Assembly (NCBI RefSeq): GCF_034043515.1
Contig: NZ_CP138214.1
Location: forward strand, 3,658,001 to 3,722,000
Reading direction: 5' to 3'
DNA length: 64,000 nucleotides
From: Pseudomonas sp. MUP55
GTDB taxonomy: Bacteria > Pseudomonadota > Gammaproteobacteria > Pseudomonadales > Pseudomonadaceae
Part shown: positions 38,314 to 47,668 of the stretch, in pieces
Layout: every line of letters begins with the position of its first letter
How positions within the stretch are numbered: position 1 is the stretch's first letter
Notes under the pieces: generated by a model
Told to the model about the DNA's origin: nothing
What the model saw: only the letters and a program-made list of their open reading frames with translations
Databases searched by the model: none
Translations under genes and position numbers: made by a program

Positions 38314-39594
38314 ATGGACGCATTGATTCTGTTGGGCAGTTTTATCGCCTTGATCCTGATCGGCATGCCGGTGGCCTACGCCCTGGGCTTGTCGGCGCTG
38401 ATCGGTGCGTGGTGGATCGACATTCCGTTCCAGGCCCTGATGATCCAGGTGGCGGGTGGGGTGAACAAGTTTTCGCTGATGGCGATTCCGTTCTTCGTGC
38501 TGGCGGGCGCGATCATGGCCGAGGGTGGCATGTCGCGGCGCCTGGTGGCGTTTGCGGGGGTGCTGGTGGGCTTTGTGCGCGGTGGGCTGTCGCTGGTCAA
38601 CATCATGGCGTCGACGTTTTTCGGCGCAATCTCCGGCTCGTCGGTGGCCGATACCGCGTCGGTCGGTTCGGTGCTGATTCCGGAGATGGAGCGCCGCGGC
38701 TATCCACGCGAGTTCGCCACGGCGGTGACGGTCAGTGGCTCGGTGCAGGCGCTGCTGACGCCACCCAGTCATAACTCGGTGCTCTACTCCCTGGCGGCAG
38801 GCGGCACGGTATCGATCGCCTCGCTGTTCATGGCCGGCGTGGTGCCGGGCCTGTTGATGAGCGCGTGCCTGATGGTGCTGTGCCTGATCTTCGCGAAAAA
38901 GCGCGACTACCCCAAGGGTGAGGTCATTCCCTTGAAGCAGGCGCTGAAGATCGCCGCCGACGCGCTCTGGGGCCTGATGGCCATGGTGATCATCCTCGGC
39001 GGCATTCTGTCGGGCATCTTCACCGCCACCGAGTCGGCCGCCATTGCGGTGCTGTGGGCGTTCTTCGTGACCATGTTCATCTACCGCGACTACAAATGGC
39101 GCGAGCTGCCCAAGCTGATGCACCGCACGGTGCGCACCATTTCCATCGTGATGATCCTGATCGCCTTCGCGGCCAGCTTTGGCTACATCATGACCCTGAT
39201 GCAGATCCCGGCGAAGATCACCACGCTGTTCCTGACCCTGTCGGACAACCGCTACGTGATCCTGATGTGCATCAACGTGATGCTGCTGTTGCTCGGCACG
39301 GTGATGGACATGGCGCCGCTGATCCTGATCCTCACGCCGATCCTGATGCCGGTGATCCTCGGCATCGGCGTCGACCCGGTGCACTTTGGCATGATCATGC
39401 TGGTGAACCTGGGCATCGGCCTGATCACCCCGCCGGTGGGCGCGGTACTGTTCGTGGGCGCGGCAGTGGGCAAGGTCAGCATCGAGAAAACCGTGAAGGC
39501 GCTGCTGCCGTTTTATGCGGTGCTGTTCCTGGTGCTTATCGCAGTGACCTACATTCCAGCCTTGTCGCTGTGGTTGCCGAGCGTAGTGCTGTAA
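38314..39594 (+). CDS. TRAP transporter large membrane subunit, DctM family
   Basis: 426-residue subunit with about 12 helices that carries the Na+-coupled transport path. Typical segments are FSLMAIPFFVLAGAIMAEGG, FFGAISGSSVADTASVGSVLIPEM and GLITPPVGAVLFVGAAVGKVS. ATG 38314 is one base past the dctQ stop; upstream in-frame codons overlap dctQ. The three TRAP genes form an operon. Confidence 0.93.
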   Translation: MDALILLGSFIALILIGMPVAYALGLSALIGAWWIDIPFQALMIQVAGGVNKFSLMAIPFFVLAGAIMAEGGMSRRLVAFAGVLVGFVRGGLSLVNIMASTFFGAISGSSVADTASVGSVLIPEMERRGYPREFATAVTVSGSVQALLTPPSHNSVLYSLAAGGTVSIASLFMAGVVPGLLMSACLMVLCLIFAKKRDYPKGEVIPLKQALKIAADALWGLMAMVIILGGILSGIFTATESAAIAVLWAFFVTMFIYRDYKWRELPKLMHRTVRTISIVMILIAFAASFGYIMTLMQIPAKITTLFLTLSDNRYVILMCINVMLLLLGTVMDMAPLILILTPILMPVILGIGVDPVHFGMIMLVNLGIGLITPPVGAVLFVGAAVGKVSIEKTVKALLPFYAVLFLVLIAVTYIPALSLWLPSVVL

Positions 39595-39621
39595 ATCCAA
39601 TTTCAAGAACAAAGGCGCTTG

Positions 39622-39714
39622 AATGTGGGAGGGGGCTTGCCCCCGATAGCAGTAGGTCAGTCTGAGCATCTTTGACTGAAACACCGCAATCGGGGGCAAG
39701 CCCCCTCCCACATT
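39622..39714. repeat. REP pair downstream of dctM
   Basis: TGTGGGAGGGGGCTTGCCCCC and GGGGGCAAGCCCCCTCCCACA; perfect arms, GGTCAGTC ... TTGACTGAAAC loop. Confidence 0.95.
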
Positions 39715-39757
39715 TCGGGCAGCGCTGTTTTTACTATTTCCATACGGCAGGTCGATC

Positions 39758-40645
39758 GTGTCTTTGAACGTCGTTGAGCTTACGGATCAACTCACCCATC
39801 TGGTACTCGCCCCCGCCATCGGCGCCAGCCTCGTCAACTGGACGGTGCGCGCCACCGGGCAGCCGTTGCTGCGCCATAGCGACGAACACGCCATCAACAC
39901 CGGCCTGCCGGGCAAATTGGGCTGTTATCCATTGGCGCCCTGGTCCAACCGGATTGCCGAAGGCGGGTTCGACACGCCCAGTGGCTGGCTCGCACTGGCC
40001 CCCAACAGCCTCACCGACCCGCTGCCGATTCACGGCTCGGCCTGGCAACAGGCATGGCAGGTGCTCAGCCACACGGCGGATGAGGTGCTGCTGGAAATGA
40101 CGTGCGACACGCCGTTCGCCTATCGCGCCGAGCAACGTATCCGCTTGAGCGGTGGGGTTTTGAGGATCGAACTGCGGGTCACGCATCTGGCTGAAACAGC
40201 CGCATGGCATGGTGTGGGCCTGCACCCGTACTTTCCGCGCCGGCCGGGTACACGGTTGCAGGCCAAGGCTGCGCAGGTGTGGTTAAGTGATACGTCCAAG
40301 CTGCCGACCGGATTGGCGTCGGTGCCGCGGGACTGGGATTTCAGGCGCCCCCAAACGCTGCCGCAAGGCCTGGTGGACAATGGTTTCTGCGAATGGGACG
40401 GGTATTGCCTGATCGAACAACCAGAGCTGGGTTACACCCTCGAATGCCAGGCCACCGGCGCCGATTACTTCCTGCTGTACTGCCCTCCAGGGTTGGAGTT
40501 TTTCTGCATCGAACCGGTCAGCCATCCGGTGAATGCCCATCACCTGCCAGGCAGGCCGGGCTTGAAGTTGCTGGAACAGAACCAGTCGATTTGCCTCGAT
40601 TTCACCCTGAAATACAGTCCAACTGTGGGAGGGGGCTTGCCCTAA
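39758..40645 (+). CDS. Aldose 1-epimerase (galactose mutarotase-like)
   Basis: 295-residue beta-sandwich enzyme interconverting anomers of sugars or uronates. Visible motifs: the substrate-binding PIHGSAWQQAW, WHGVGLHPYFPRR (His/Asp region) and the late catalytic Glu in FFCIEPVSHPV. A GTG start at 39758 has GGCAGG upstream. The final residues VGGGLP and the TAA stop are read from a REP palindrome (from 40624), so the original C-terminus probably differed slightly. It probably supplies the right uronate anomer to Udh. Confidence 0.87.
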   Translation: MSLNVVELTDQLTHLVLAPAIGASLVNWTVRATGQPLLRHSDEHAINTGLPGKLGCYPLAPWSNRIAEGGFDTPSGWLALAPNSLTDPLPIHGSAWQQAWQVLSHTADEVLLEMTCDTPFAYRAEQRIRLSGGVLRIELRVTHLAETAAWHGVGLHPYFPRRPGTRLQAKAAQVWLSDTSKLPTGLASVPRDWDFRRPQTLPQGLVDNGFCEWDGYCLIEQPELGYTLECQATGADYFLLYCPPGLEFFCIEPVSHPVNAHHLPGRPGLKLLEQNQSICLDFTLKYSPTVGGGLP

Positions 40646-40777
40646 GACTTATGTAGGAGCGAGCTTGCTCGCGAAAAACGACCAGACAACGCGTTCATTC
40701 TGAATATGCGCGGGGGCCTGAATTCCTCGCGAGCAAGCTCGCTCCTACATAAAGCCTCAAGCCAAGCCCCTTCCACA
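40624..40777. repeat. Nested REPs: a GTAGGAGCGAGC-type pair inserted in an older REP
   Basis: A GTGGGAGGGGGCTTGCCC half-palindrome (40624-40641) is broken by a second family: GTAGGAGCGAGCTTGCTCGCG at 40653 and its complement CGCGAGCAAGCTCGCTCCTAC to 40748. After it, AAGCCCCTTCCACAC (40764-40777) resembles the missing right arm. This looks like one REPIN inside another. Confidence 0.85.
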
Positions 40778-40794
40778 CTCAGCTCTACGGCGTG

Positions 40795-41945
40795 TCAGGG
40801 CGGACTGTTCTTCAGCCGCCCCGCCGTGTCGATACTCACCACCACCGACAACCCCGGCCGCAACCGCTCGCTCTCGGCCTGATCCGGGTCCACCGTGATC
40901 CGCACCGGCACGCGCTGGGCGATCTTGACGAAGTTGCCGGTGGCGTTGTCGGCCTGCAACAGGCTGAACTCCGATCCGGTCGCCGGGGAGATATGCTGCA
41001 CGGTGCCGTGAAACTTGCGGTGGTTCAACGCATCCACGGTGAAGGTCACCGGCTGGCCGACCTGCACATTGTCCATCTGGGTTTCCTTCATGTTCGCAAT
41101 CACCCACAACTGCTTGGGCACCAGCGCCATCAACTGCGCACCGGAGTTGACGTAGGCCCCCAGGCGCACGCCAATCTGCCCCAGCTGACCATCGCGGGGC
41201 GCGGTGATGCGCGTGTTGGACAGGTCGATCCGCGCCAACTCCACCGCCGCCTCCGCGCTGGCCACCGCCGCTTCCAGCGAGCCGCGATTGACGATCACCG
41301 TTTGCAGGTCCTGCCCGGCGATTTCCAGGCTGGCCTGGGCCTGGGCCACGGCGGCGATGGTCTGCGCGTTGGCGGCACGGGTCACGTCCAGTTCACGCTT
41401 GGACACCGAACCGTCGCTGATCAATTCTTCATTGCGGCGCAGGTCAGCCGTGCTTTTGCGGGCCTGCGCCTGGCTGTCCACCAGCGCGGCCTGGCGCAAC
41501 TTGATGGTCGCCTCGGCGCTGTTGCGTTGCTGTACCCATTGGCCAGCGACGCCTTCTGCACCGCCAGCTGCGCCAGGGCCTGGTCCAGGCGCTGCTTGTA
41601 GATGCGGTCATCGAGGCGCACCAGCAGGTCGCCCGCCTTCACATACTGAAAATCCTGCACCGGCACTTCGAACACATAGCCGCTGAGCTGCGGGCCGATG
41701 ATCGTCACCTGCCCACGCACCAAGGCATTCTCGGTGGTTTCCACCGCGCTGCTGAACGGTGGCAACTGCCACGCATACAGCACGATCAGCACGCCGACGA
41801 TGGCAATCGCGGCAAAGCCCAGGGACGAGAGGATACGCACCCGCAACGAGCGCGGTTCGGTCACTGTAGCGCCCGGCGGCGTGGAACCCTCAGGCGTGGA
41901 GGCGATGGCGTTGGTGGTTGTGGTGGTGGACGTGGGTTCGGTCAT
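40795..41945 (-). pseudogene. EmrA/HlyD-type efflux adaptor, frameshifted
   Basis: Two overlapping frames together make one EmrA-like protein. The N-terminal part (from ATG 41945) has a hydrophobic helix, ENALVRGQVTIIGPQLSGYV and the lipoyl half VKAGDLLVRLDDRIY, then reaches AQLAVQKASLAN and loses sense near 41538. The C-terminal frame resumes with QQRNSAEATIKLRQAALVDSQ, the second lipoyl half RITAPRDGQLGQIGV and a barrel domain. A single missing base after AA at 41539 explains the switch (GCC AAN TGG expected). It overlaps emrB by ATGA. It may be a true pseudogene or a sequencing error. Confidence 0.85.
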
Positions 41946-43588
41946 GAAGAGGCGCCGACAGGTTGAACGGGAGGGGTTGCTGCTTTGGTGGTGCTCATCA
42001 GCCACAGACTGCGGACAAAAATCCAGATCATGGTCAGGATCGCGATGATCGCGATCAGCATGAACACATCGTTGTAAGCCATCACGTTGGCTTCACGGGT
42101 GGCCGCCGTGGCCAGGCTGCGGATTCCCATGAGGTTGCGCAATTGCGGGTCGGCAACGACACCGCCATAGGCCGAACCGCCGCTCTGCACCCGCGCCGCA
42201 ACAAGGGGGTCCAGCAGGGTCAGGTGCTCGGTGATCATGCTGGAGTGATACTTCTCGCGCACGATCTGGAAGGTACCGAGCAGCGCTGCGCCGATCAGGC
42301 CGCCGAGGTTCTGGCAAATCCCGAACATCACCGAAAAACTCACCAGGTTGCGCGGGTTGGTCAACACGTTCTTGGTGCCCAGCACCATGGTCGGCCCGAG
42401 AAAGAAGGTACCGCCGAAGCCTAGCAGGAACTGGCTGATATACAGGTTCTGCGGCCGCGTGAGGTTACTGGAAAAACTGTCCATCACCGACCCGGTCGCC
42501 ATCAGCGCCAGGGAGATCACCAGCGGCATCAGCAAGTGCGCCGGGTTGATCGTCAAGGCGCTGACCACCAGCCCTGCAATCGCACCGGCCAGCATCACCA
42601 CGTACAGCGTGTGCATCTGCTGGTAGCTCATGTTCAGCATCTGCATGAATCCCACCGCGCCCGTGGACTGTTCCGACAGCACCATGCGAATCAGGATCAC
42701 CGCCAGTGCCAGGCGAATCATGGTGCCGCTGCCCAGCCAGCGGGTCATCAGCATCGGGTTGGCGCGGTTATGCTCGATGGCCAGGCCAGCCATGATCAGC
42801 ACCAGCGAACAGGCCGAGGCGATGCCGATCCAGGGCGCCTCCAGCCACCAGTCGATGCGGCCCAGGGACAACACCGCGCAGAGCAAGGCAACGCCGGTGG
42901 CGAGGATTGCGAAGGTCAGGAAGTCGAGTTTTTCAAAAGTCTTGAAACGGTCGCCGGGCGGCAATTTGAGCAGGAACACGCAGCCCAGGCAGATCAACGC
43001 CAGGCCCAGCTCGAACAAATACAAGCCACGCCATTCGGCAATCTGCAGCAAGTCCTCGGAAAACAGCCGCGCCAGGGGCAACGCCAGCTGCGCCGTACCC
43101 AGCCCCAGCACCAGGGCTTTGAGGCGCCATTTGGCCGGGAACGCCTGGATCATGTAGTACAAGCCCAACGAACTCAGCGCCGCGCCCACCATGCCGTGGG
43201 CCGCGCGCACCGCGATGGCCGAGTTGAGATCGTTGACGAACAAATGGCCGAAGGTCACCAGCGCATACAGCACCAGGAACACTTCGGTAAACGCGCGCAA
43301 GCCGAACTGCTGGCGAAACTTCACCAGCAGCAGGTTCATGCACACGTTGGTCATGACATAGGCGGCGGGCAGCCAGGCCATTTCCGCCGTGGTCGCGCCC
43401 AAGGCGCCTTGCAGGTATTGCAGGTTGGCGATCACCAGCGCGTTGCCCAGCCCGCCGGTGATCGCCACCAATACGCCGACCAGCGCATACAGCCAGCGTT
43501 TGTGGGTGGGGTGCAACGGCGTCGACGGCGAGCCCGGCAGGCTCGGCCGCTCGTGGGGTTGCCAGGTGTGCGGGGTGTATTTATCCAT
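41942..43588 (-). CDS. MFS drug exporter, DHA2/EmrB family
   Basis: 548-residue inner-membrane H+ antiporter with about 14 helices. Family traits: TTAEMAWLPAAYVMTNVCMNLLLVK after TM1-2 and RAAHGMVGAALSSLGLYYM for motif C. It would work with the EmrA-type adaptor encoded next and overlapping by ATGA, but that adaptor is frameshifted, so the pump may be inactive. No outer-membrane partner gene is nearby. Confidence 0.88.
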   Translation of the reverse strand: MDKYTPHTWQPHERPSLPGSPSTPLHPTHKRWLYALVGVLVAITGGLGNALVIANLQYLQGALGATTAEMAWLPAAYVMTNVCMNLLLVKFRQQFGLRAFTEVFLVLYALVTFGHLFVNDLNSAIAVRAAHGMVGAALSSLGLYYMIQAFPAKWRLKALVLGLGTAQLALPLARLFSEDLLQIAEWRGLYLFELGLALICLGCVFLLKLPPGDRFKTFEKLDFLTFAILATGVALLCAVLSLGRIDWWLEAPWIGIASACSLVLIMAGLAIEHNRANPMLMTRWLGSGTMIRLALAVILIRMVLSEQSTGAVGFMQMLNMSYQQMHTLYVVMLAGAIAGLVVSALTINPAHLLMPLVISLALMATGSVMDSFSSNLTRPQNLYISQFLLGFGGTFFLGPTMVLGTKNVLTNPRNLVSFSVMFGICQNLGGLIGAALLGTFQIVREKYHSSMITEHLTLLDPLVAARVQSGGSAYGGVVADPQLRNLMGIRSLATAATREANVMAYNDVFMLIAIIAILTMIWIFVRSLWLMSTTKAATPPVQPVGASS

Positions 43589-43710
43589 TCGATGACCTTG
43601 ATGAGCCGACGCGCAAGGCCGGTGAAGCCATTAACTCAGAGAACAGTAAACCTGAGCAGGGTTCATTTTGTCATCCTGGACACACAAATGATGCCTTCAG
43701 CCGCCTGCGG

Positions 43711-44517
43711 CTAAAGCGCGGCCTTTAAGAGCATGCCGACGGCAACTACCCCACACAGGCTGGCGAAGCCCACCTGCAACGCCCGCGCCGGAATCACCGA
43801 GCACAAGCGACGCCCGGCCAACATGCCGACAATGCTCGCACCGATAAATACCCCGCCCACCGGCTCGATGCTCACGCCGGCATGAAACGCCCCCACCACG
43901 CCGATCAACGAGAGCAGGCTGACGACCATCAACGAGGTCGCGACGATCCCGCGCATCTGCACATCGGTGAGCTGCTTGAACGCCGGCACGATCAGAAAGC
44001 CACCGCCCACACCGAGCAGGCCCGAAACCGCACCGGTGACCGCACCCAACGCCGCCAGGGTCGCCGTGCATTTGGCCGTCCAGGCCAGGCGCCCGGTCTG
44101 CTGGTTGAGCATGCAATTCTTCTGGGCCCAGGAGGCGGCGCCATGGTCACTTGGCCCGGCCTGGATTTTTTCACGCCGCAGCATGCGCCAGGCCACCAGC
44201 ACCATCAATGCGCTGAACAGGCCCATCAGCACCGGCTCCGACAGTTGATGGGCGATGAACACCCCCAGCGGCGAAAACAGCGCGCCCAGCAACGCGATCA
44301 ATAACGCCGCGCGGTAACGCACCAGGCCGTGGCGCAGGCCGTCAATCGCGCCCACCGCCGCCGCCGCGCCCACCGCGAGCAATGACACCGGCGCGGCCTG
44401 GGTCATCGTCAGCCCCAGTCCCAACACCAATGCCGGCACCCCAAGGATGCCGCCGCCCGCGCCGGTCAGGCCCATGACCAGGCCCATCAATACCCCCAAC
44501 ACACTCGCCAGCAGCAT
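43711..44517 (-). CDS. TauE/SafE-family sulfite/sulfonate exporter
   Basis: 268-residue membrane protein with eight or so helices and two GxGGGxxxVPAL-like repeats: GAGGGILGVPALVLGLG and GVGGGFLIVPAFKQLTDV. It directly abuts the SQR stop codon, so it is cotranscribed. Here it most likely exports sulfite or thiosulfate produced by persulfide oxidation. Confidence 0.88.
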   Translation of the reverse strand: MLLASVLGVLMGLVMGLTGAGGGILGVPALVLGLGLTMTQAAPVSLLAVGAAAAVGAIDGLRHGLVRYRAALLIALLGALFSPLGVFIAHQLSEPVLMGLFSALMVLVAWRMLRREKIQAGPSDHGAASWAQKNCMLNQQTGRLAWTAKCTATLAALGAVTGAVSGLLGVGGGFLIVPAFKQLTDVQMRGIVATSLMVVSLLSLIGVVGAFHAGVSIEPVGGVFIGASIVGMLAGRRLCSVIPARALQVGFASLCGVVAVGMLLKAAL

Positions 44518-45762
44518 TCAGTCCACCTTGCTCAGGCGGGTCAGCCACTCGCGCCCCTTGAGCATGCCGTTCCAGTAGAACCACGGCAGCAGCGTGGCCT
44601 TGAGGAACCACATCGAGCGGCGCGCCCGGGTCGGGTCGAGGGGAAAGGTCGGCAACAGCTTGCCGCCGTAACCGAACTCGGCCAGCACCACCTTGCCCTT
44701 CTCCACCGTCAACGGGCAGGAGCCATAGCCGTCGTACTTGAGCGGCAGCGGCGCCTGCTTGCGCAGGGCCAGCAGGTTCTCGGCAACCACCACGATCTGC
44801 TTGCGCACCGCCGCGGCGGTCTTGGCGTTACTGGTGCCGCACACATCGCCAAGGCCGAAGATGTGCGGGTAACGCAGGTGCTGCAGGCTGTGGGGGTTCA
44901 CTTCGCACCAGCCACCGGCATCGGCCAGCGGGCTTTGGCGGATAAAGTCCGGCGCGACCTGTGGCGGCACGACGTGGAGCATGTCGAAGGTTTTCTCCTG
45001 GACCGTCACGTTGCCGTCGGCGTCCTTGACTTCGAACCAGGCGGTGCGCGCCGGGCCATCGACTTTTACCAGGTTGGCATTGAAGGCCAGGCGTGCGTTG
45101 TATTTCTCGACGTATTTCATCAAGGGCGGCACGAAGGTCGGCACACCGAACAGCGCGGGACCGGCCAGGTTGAACTCAACGTCGATGTTGTTCAGCGTGC
45201 CCTGCTTGAGCCAGTGATCGCAGGACAAATACATGGCCTTCTGCGGCGCGCCGGCGCATTTGATCGGCATGGCCGGCTGGGTGAACAGCGCCTTGCCGCC
45301 CTTGAGTTGCTGCACCAGTTGCCAGGTGTAGGCGGCATGCGGGTAGCTGTAGTTGGAAGTGACACCGTGGCGGCCGAGGGTTTCTGGCAGGCCCTCGATC
45401 TTTTCCCAGGCCAGGCGCAGGCCGGGGCAGACGATCAAGTGGTTCCAGCTGACGCGCTGGTCGTTGTCGAGCACCAGTTGCTGCTCGTCGGGCAGCACTT
45501 GGCTGACGGCGGCCTGGATCCAGGTGACGCCGTTGGGCAGTACATCGGCCAACGGGCGCCGAGTCTTCTGCAGGTCATAGGCGCCGCCGCCGACCAAGGT
45601 CCAGGCGGGTTGGTAACAATGAAAATCGTTGGGTTCGATCAGGATGATGTTCAGCTGCGGGTCGCGCTTGAGCAGGCTGGCCAGCAGGCCGATGCCTGCC
45701 GAGCCGCCGCCGATGACTACGATATCGCCACTGATGGTGGGTCCCCAGTGTTGTTCGGTCAT
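44518..45762 (-). CDS. sqr: Sulfide:quinone oxidoreductase-like FAD enzyme
   Basis: 414-residue flavoprotein of the SQR/FCC family: N-terminal FAD motif [19 protein letters not shown], the conserved Cys-containing [17 protein letters not shown] (active-site Cys near residue 165), and C-terminal FAD motif [17 protein letters not shown]. The C-terminal segment [14 protein letters not shown] is amphipathic and could bind the membrane. It oxidises sulfide to sulfane sulfur and reduces quinone. The neighbouring ArsR regulator and MBL-fold enzyme support sulfide/persulfide handling. Confidence 0.88.
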   Translation of the reverse strand: MTEQHWGPTISGDIVVIGGGSAGIGLLASLLKRDPQLNIILIEPNDFHCYQPAWTLVGGGAYDLQKTRRPLADVLPNGVTWIQAAVSQVLPDEQQLVLDNDQRVSWNHLIVCPGLRLAWEKIEGLPETLGRHGVTSNYSYPHAAYTWQLVQQLKGGKALFTQPAMPIKCAGAPQKAMYLSCDHWLKQGTLNNIDVEFNLAGPALFGVPTFVPPLMKYVEKYNARLAFNANLVKVDGPARTAWFEVKDADGNVTVQEKTFDMLHVVPPQVAPDFIRQSPLADAGGWCEVNPHSLQHLRYPHIFGLGDVCGTSNAKTAAAVRKQIVVVAENLLALRKQAPLPLKYDGYGSCPLTVEKGKVVLAEFGYGGKLLPTFPLDPTRARRSMWFLKATLLPWFYWNGMLKGREWLTRLSKVD

Positions 45763-45812
45763 GGTCTACTGCCTTTTTTGTCAATGCACACAAGGGTCGC
45801 TGCCGGAAGGCG

Positions 45813-46148
45813 TCACGCCCAGCTTTTTATGACCGCGCCGCAGTACAGGCCGGACAGGGTCTTCATCACTTGAATCACTTCGTGGCTAGCCAATCCGTAG
45901 AAAATGTATTTGCCTTCCCGACGGGTGGCGACCAACCCTTCGTCCCGCAGGATGCCCAACTGTTGCGACAGCGTGGGCTGGCGTACGCCGGTCAGGGCTT
46001 CCAGCTCGCCGACGTTGCGCTCGCCCTGGGTCAACTGGCACAGGATCAGCAGGCGGTCTTCATTGGCCAGCGCCTTGAGCAAGGAACAGGCCTTGGACGC
46101 CGATGCACGCAACTGGGCGACTTCGCCCTCACTCAACGTAGATTCCAT
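45813..46148 (-). CDS. bigR: ArsR-family redox/persulfide-sensing repressor (BigR-like)
   Basis: 111-residue winged-helix repressor. HTH segment VRQPTLSQQLGILRDEGLVATRREGKYIFYGL is typical. Two Cys placed as in BigR/SqrR are present: LILCQLTQ in helix 2 and LYCGAV at the C-terminus; these form a disulfide or polysulfide bridge that releases DNA. It probably controls the SQR-TauE genes downstream and the divergent MBL gene. ATG 46148 with GGAG upstream is chosen over a longer frame to 46244. Confidence 0.87.
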   Translation of the reverse strand: MESTLSEGEVAQLRASASKACSLLKALANEDRLLILCQLTQGERNVGELEALTGVRQPTLSQQLGILRDEGLVATRREGKYIFYGLASHEVIQVMKTLSGLYCGAVIKSWA

Positions 46149-46242
46149 TTGCCTCGGCTCCTCTGTCTCACTTAAGCTCAAAACATTATGTGTAAACGTA
46201 AACTGATTGTAACCACTTTTTTCTTCACCGGGGACAGCCGCC

Positions 46243-47106
46243 ATGCCAGCGTTGATTCAAGCCTTTCTGGACGAGGCATCGTCGACCTATACCTACGTCG
46301 TCTATGAAGCGGATGGCGGTCCCTGTGCCATCGTCGACTCGGTGCTCAACTACGACCCGGCTTCCGGGCGCACCGGCACCGCCCAGGCCGACAAGGTGAT
46401 TGCCTTCGTTCGCGAGCATGGCCTTGAGGTGCAGTGGCTGTTGGAAACCCATGCCCACGCCGACCACCTGTCTGCCGCGCCTTACCTGCGACGCACGCTG
46501 GGCGGCAAGATTGCGATTGGCGAGTCCATCAGCAAGGTGCAGCACGTCTTCAAGCACCTGTTCAACCTGGAGCCGGAGTTTCGCGTCGATGGCTCCCAGT
46601 TCGACCACCTGTTTGCGCCGAATGAAATCTTTCATATCGGCGGCTTGCAGGCCCAGGCGCTGCATGTACCCGGGCACACACCGGCGGATATGGCCTACCT
46701 GATCGATGGCCGCCTGATCCTGGTGGGCGACACCCTGTTCATGCCCGACGTGGGCACCGCGCGCTGCGACTTCCCCGGCGGCGATGCGCGCCAGTTGTAT
46801 GCGTCGATGCGCAAGTTGCTGGCGTTCCCGGCCGAAACCCAACTGTATGTATGTCATGACTACCCGCCCGAAGGCCGCGAGGCCAGATGCCTGACCACCG
46901 TGGCGGCGCAGCGTGCGGGCAATATCCATGTGCATGACGGCGTGGATGAAGCGACGTTCGTGGCGATGCGCACCCAACGCGATGCCGGGCTGGGAATGCC
47001 GACGCTGTTGTTGCCGGCGATCCAGGTGAACGTACGGGCGGGGAACATGCCGCCGGCGGAAGAGAACGGAGTGACCTACCTCAAGATCCCCCTCAACCAA
47101 CTTTGA
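46243..47106 (+). CDS. Metallo-beta-lactamase-fold persulfide-dioxygenase-like hydrolase
   Basis: 287 residues with ETHE1/Blh-type metal motifs: LLETHAHADHLSAAP, LHVPGHTPADMAY, LVGDTLFMPDVGTARCDFPGGDARQLY and VCHDYPPEGR. These fit a mononuclear-iron persulfide dioxygenase that turns glutathione persulfide into sulfite, complementing SQR and TauE. It is divergent from the ArsR repressor with a 94-bp shared promoter region. No rhodanese or DUF442 domain is fused. Confidence 0.88.
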   Translation: MPALIQAFLDEASSTYTYVVYEADGGPCAIVDSVLNYDPASGRTGTAQADKVIAFVREHGLEVQWLLETHAHADHLSAAPYLRRTLGGKIAIGESISKVQHVFKHLFNLEPEFRVDGSQFDHLFAPNEIFHIGGLQAQALHVPGHTPADMAYLIDGRLILVGDTLFMPDVGTARCDFPGGDARQLYASMRKLLAFPAETQLYVCHDYPPEGREARCLTTVAAQRAGNIHVHDGVDEATFVAMRTQRDAGLGMPTLLLPAIQVNVRAGNMPPAEENGVTYLKIPLNQL

Positions 47107-47120
47107 AACAGGGTTAAAAA

Positions 47121-47143
47121 TGTGGGAGGGGGCTTGCTCCCGA
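47121..47143 (+). repeat. Left arm of a split REP pair
   Basis: TGTGGGAGGGGGCTTGCTCCC; its inverted partner lies beyond the inserted 150-base element, near 47346-47374, and again in the second tandem copy. Confidence 0.9.
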
Positions 47144-47180
47144 TGGCGGTGTGACAGCCAAGTTATCTGTAGCTGACCCT

Positions 47181-47424
47181 GGGGATCGTTCCCATGCTCT
47201 GCGTGGGAATGCCTTCCGGGACGCTCCGCGTCCCGTTAACCGCAGTGGATTTCGGCTACCGCGCACAGGTGACGCGGAGCGTCACGGGCTGCGTTACCAC
47301 GCGGGAGCGTGGGAACGATCTCGGAATTATGTGTAGCTGATTCACCGCTATCGGGGGCAAGCCCCCTCCCACATTTTGGTCTGTGGAGTGTCAGCAACCG
47401 AGGCTGATGCCGTAGGCCGGCACT
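47181..47424. repeat. 244-bp tandem repeat, first copy
   Basis: Begins GGGGATCGTTCCCATGC and carries a palindromic intergenic element (GATCGTTCCCATGC ... GCGTGGGAACGATC) of about 145 bases, then the REP arm GGGGGCAAGCCCCCTCCCACA, then a decayed copy of the bkdR 3' end (...GGCATCAGCCTCGGTTGCTGA on the minus strand). Confidence 0.88.
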
Positions 47425-47668
47425 GGGGATCGTTCCCATGCTCTGCGTGGGAATGCCTTCCGGGACGCTCCGCGTCCCGTTAACCGCAGTAGGTTTCGGC
47501 TACCAGGCACAGGTGACGCGGAGCGTCACGGGCTGCATTACCACGCGGGAGCGTGGGAACGATCTCGGAATTATGTGTAGCTGATTCACCGCTATCGGGG
47601 GCAAGCCCCCTCCCACATTTTGGTCTGTGGGGTGTCAGGAACCGAGGCTGATGCCGTTGGCCGGCAGT
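47425..47668. repeat. 244-bp tandem repeat, second copy, including the true bkdR 3' end
   Basis: Same order as the first copy with few differences. Its last part encodes the real C-terminus of BkdR (PANGISLGS); in the first copy this reads PAYGISLGC with no gene upstream. The offset of corresponding bases is 244 throughout. Confidence 0.88.

Noticed and set aside
41500..41580. Programmed ribosomal frameshift in the EmrA gene
   Set aside because: No slippery heptamer or downstream hairpin at the switch; a one-base deletion explains it better.
46149..46242. Clear BigR operator palindrome
   Set aside because: Only AT-rich imperfect sequence (GTGTAAACGTAAAC) is visible; no inverted repeat good enough to annotate.
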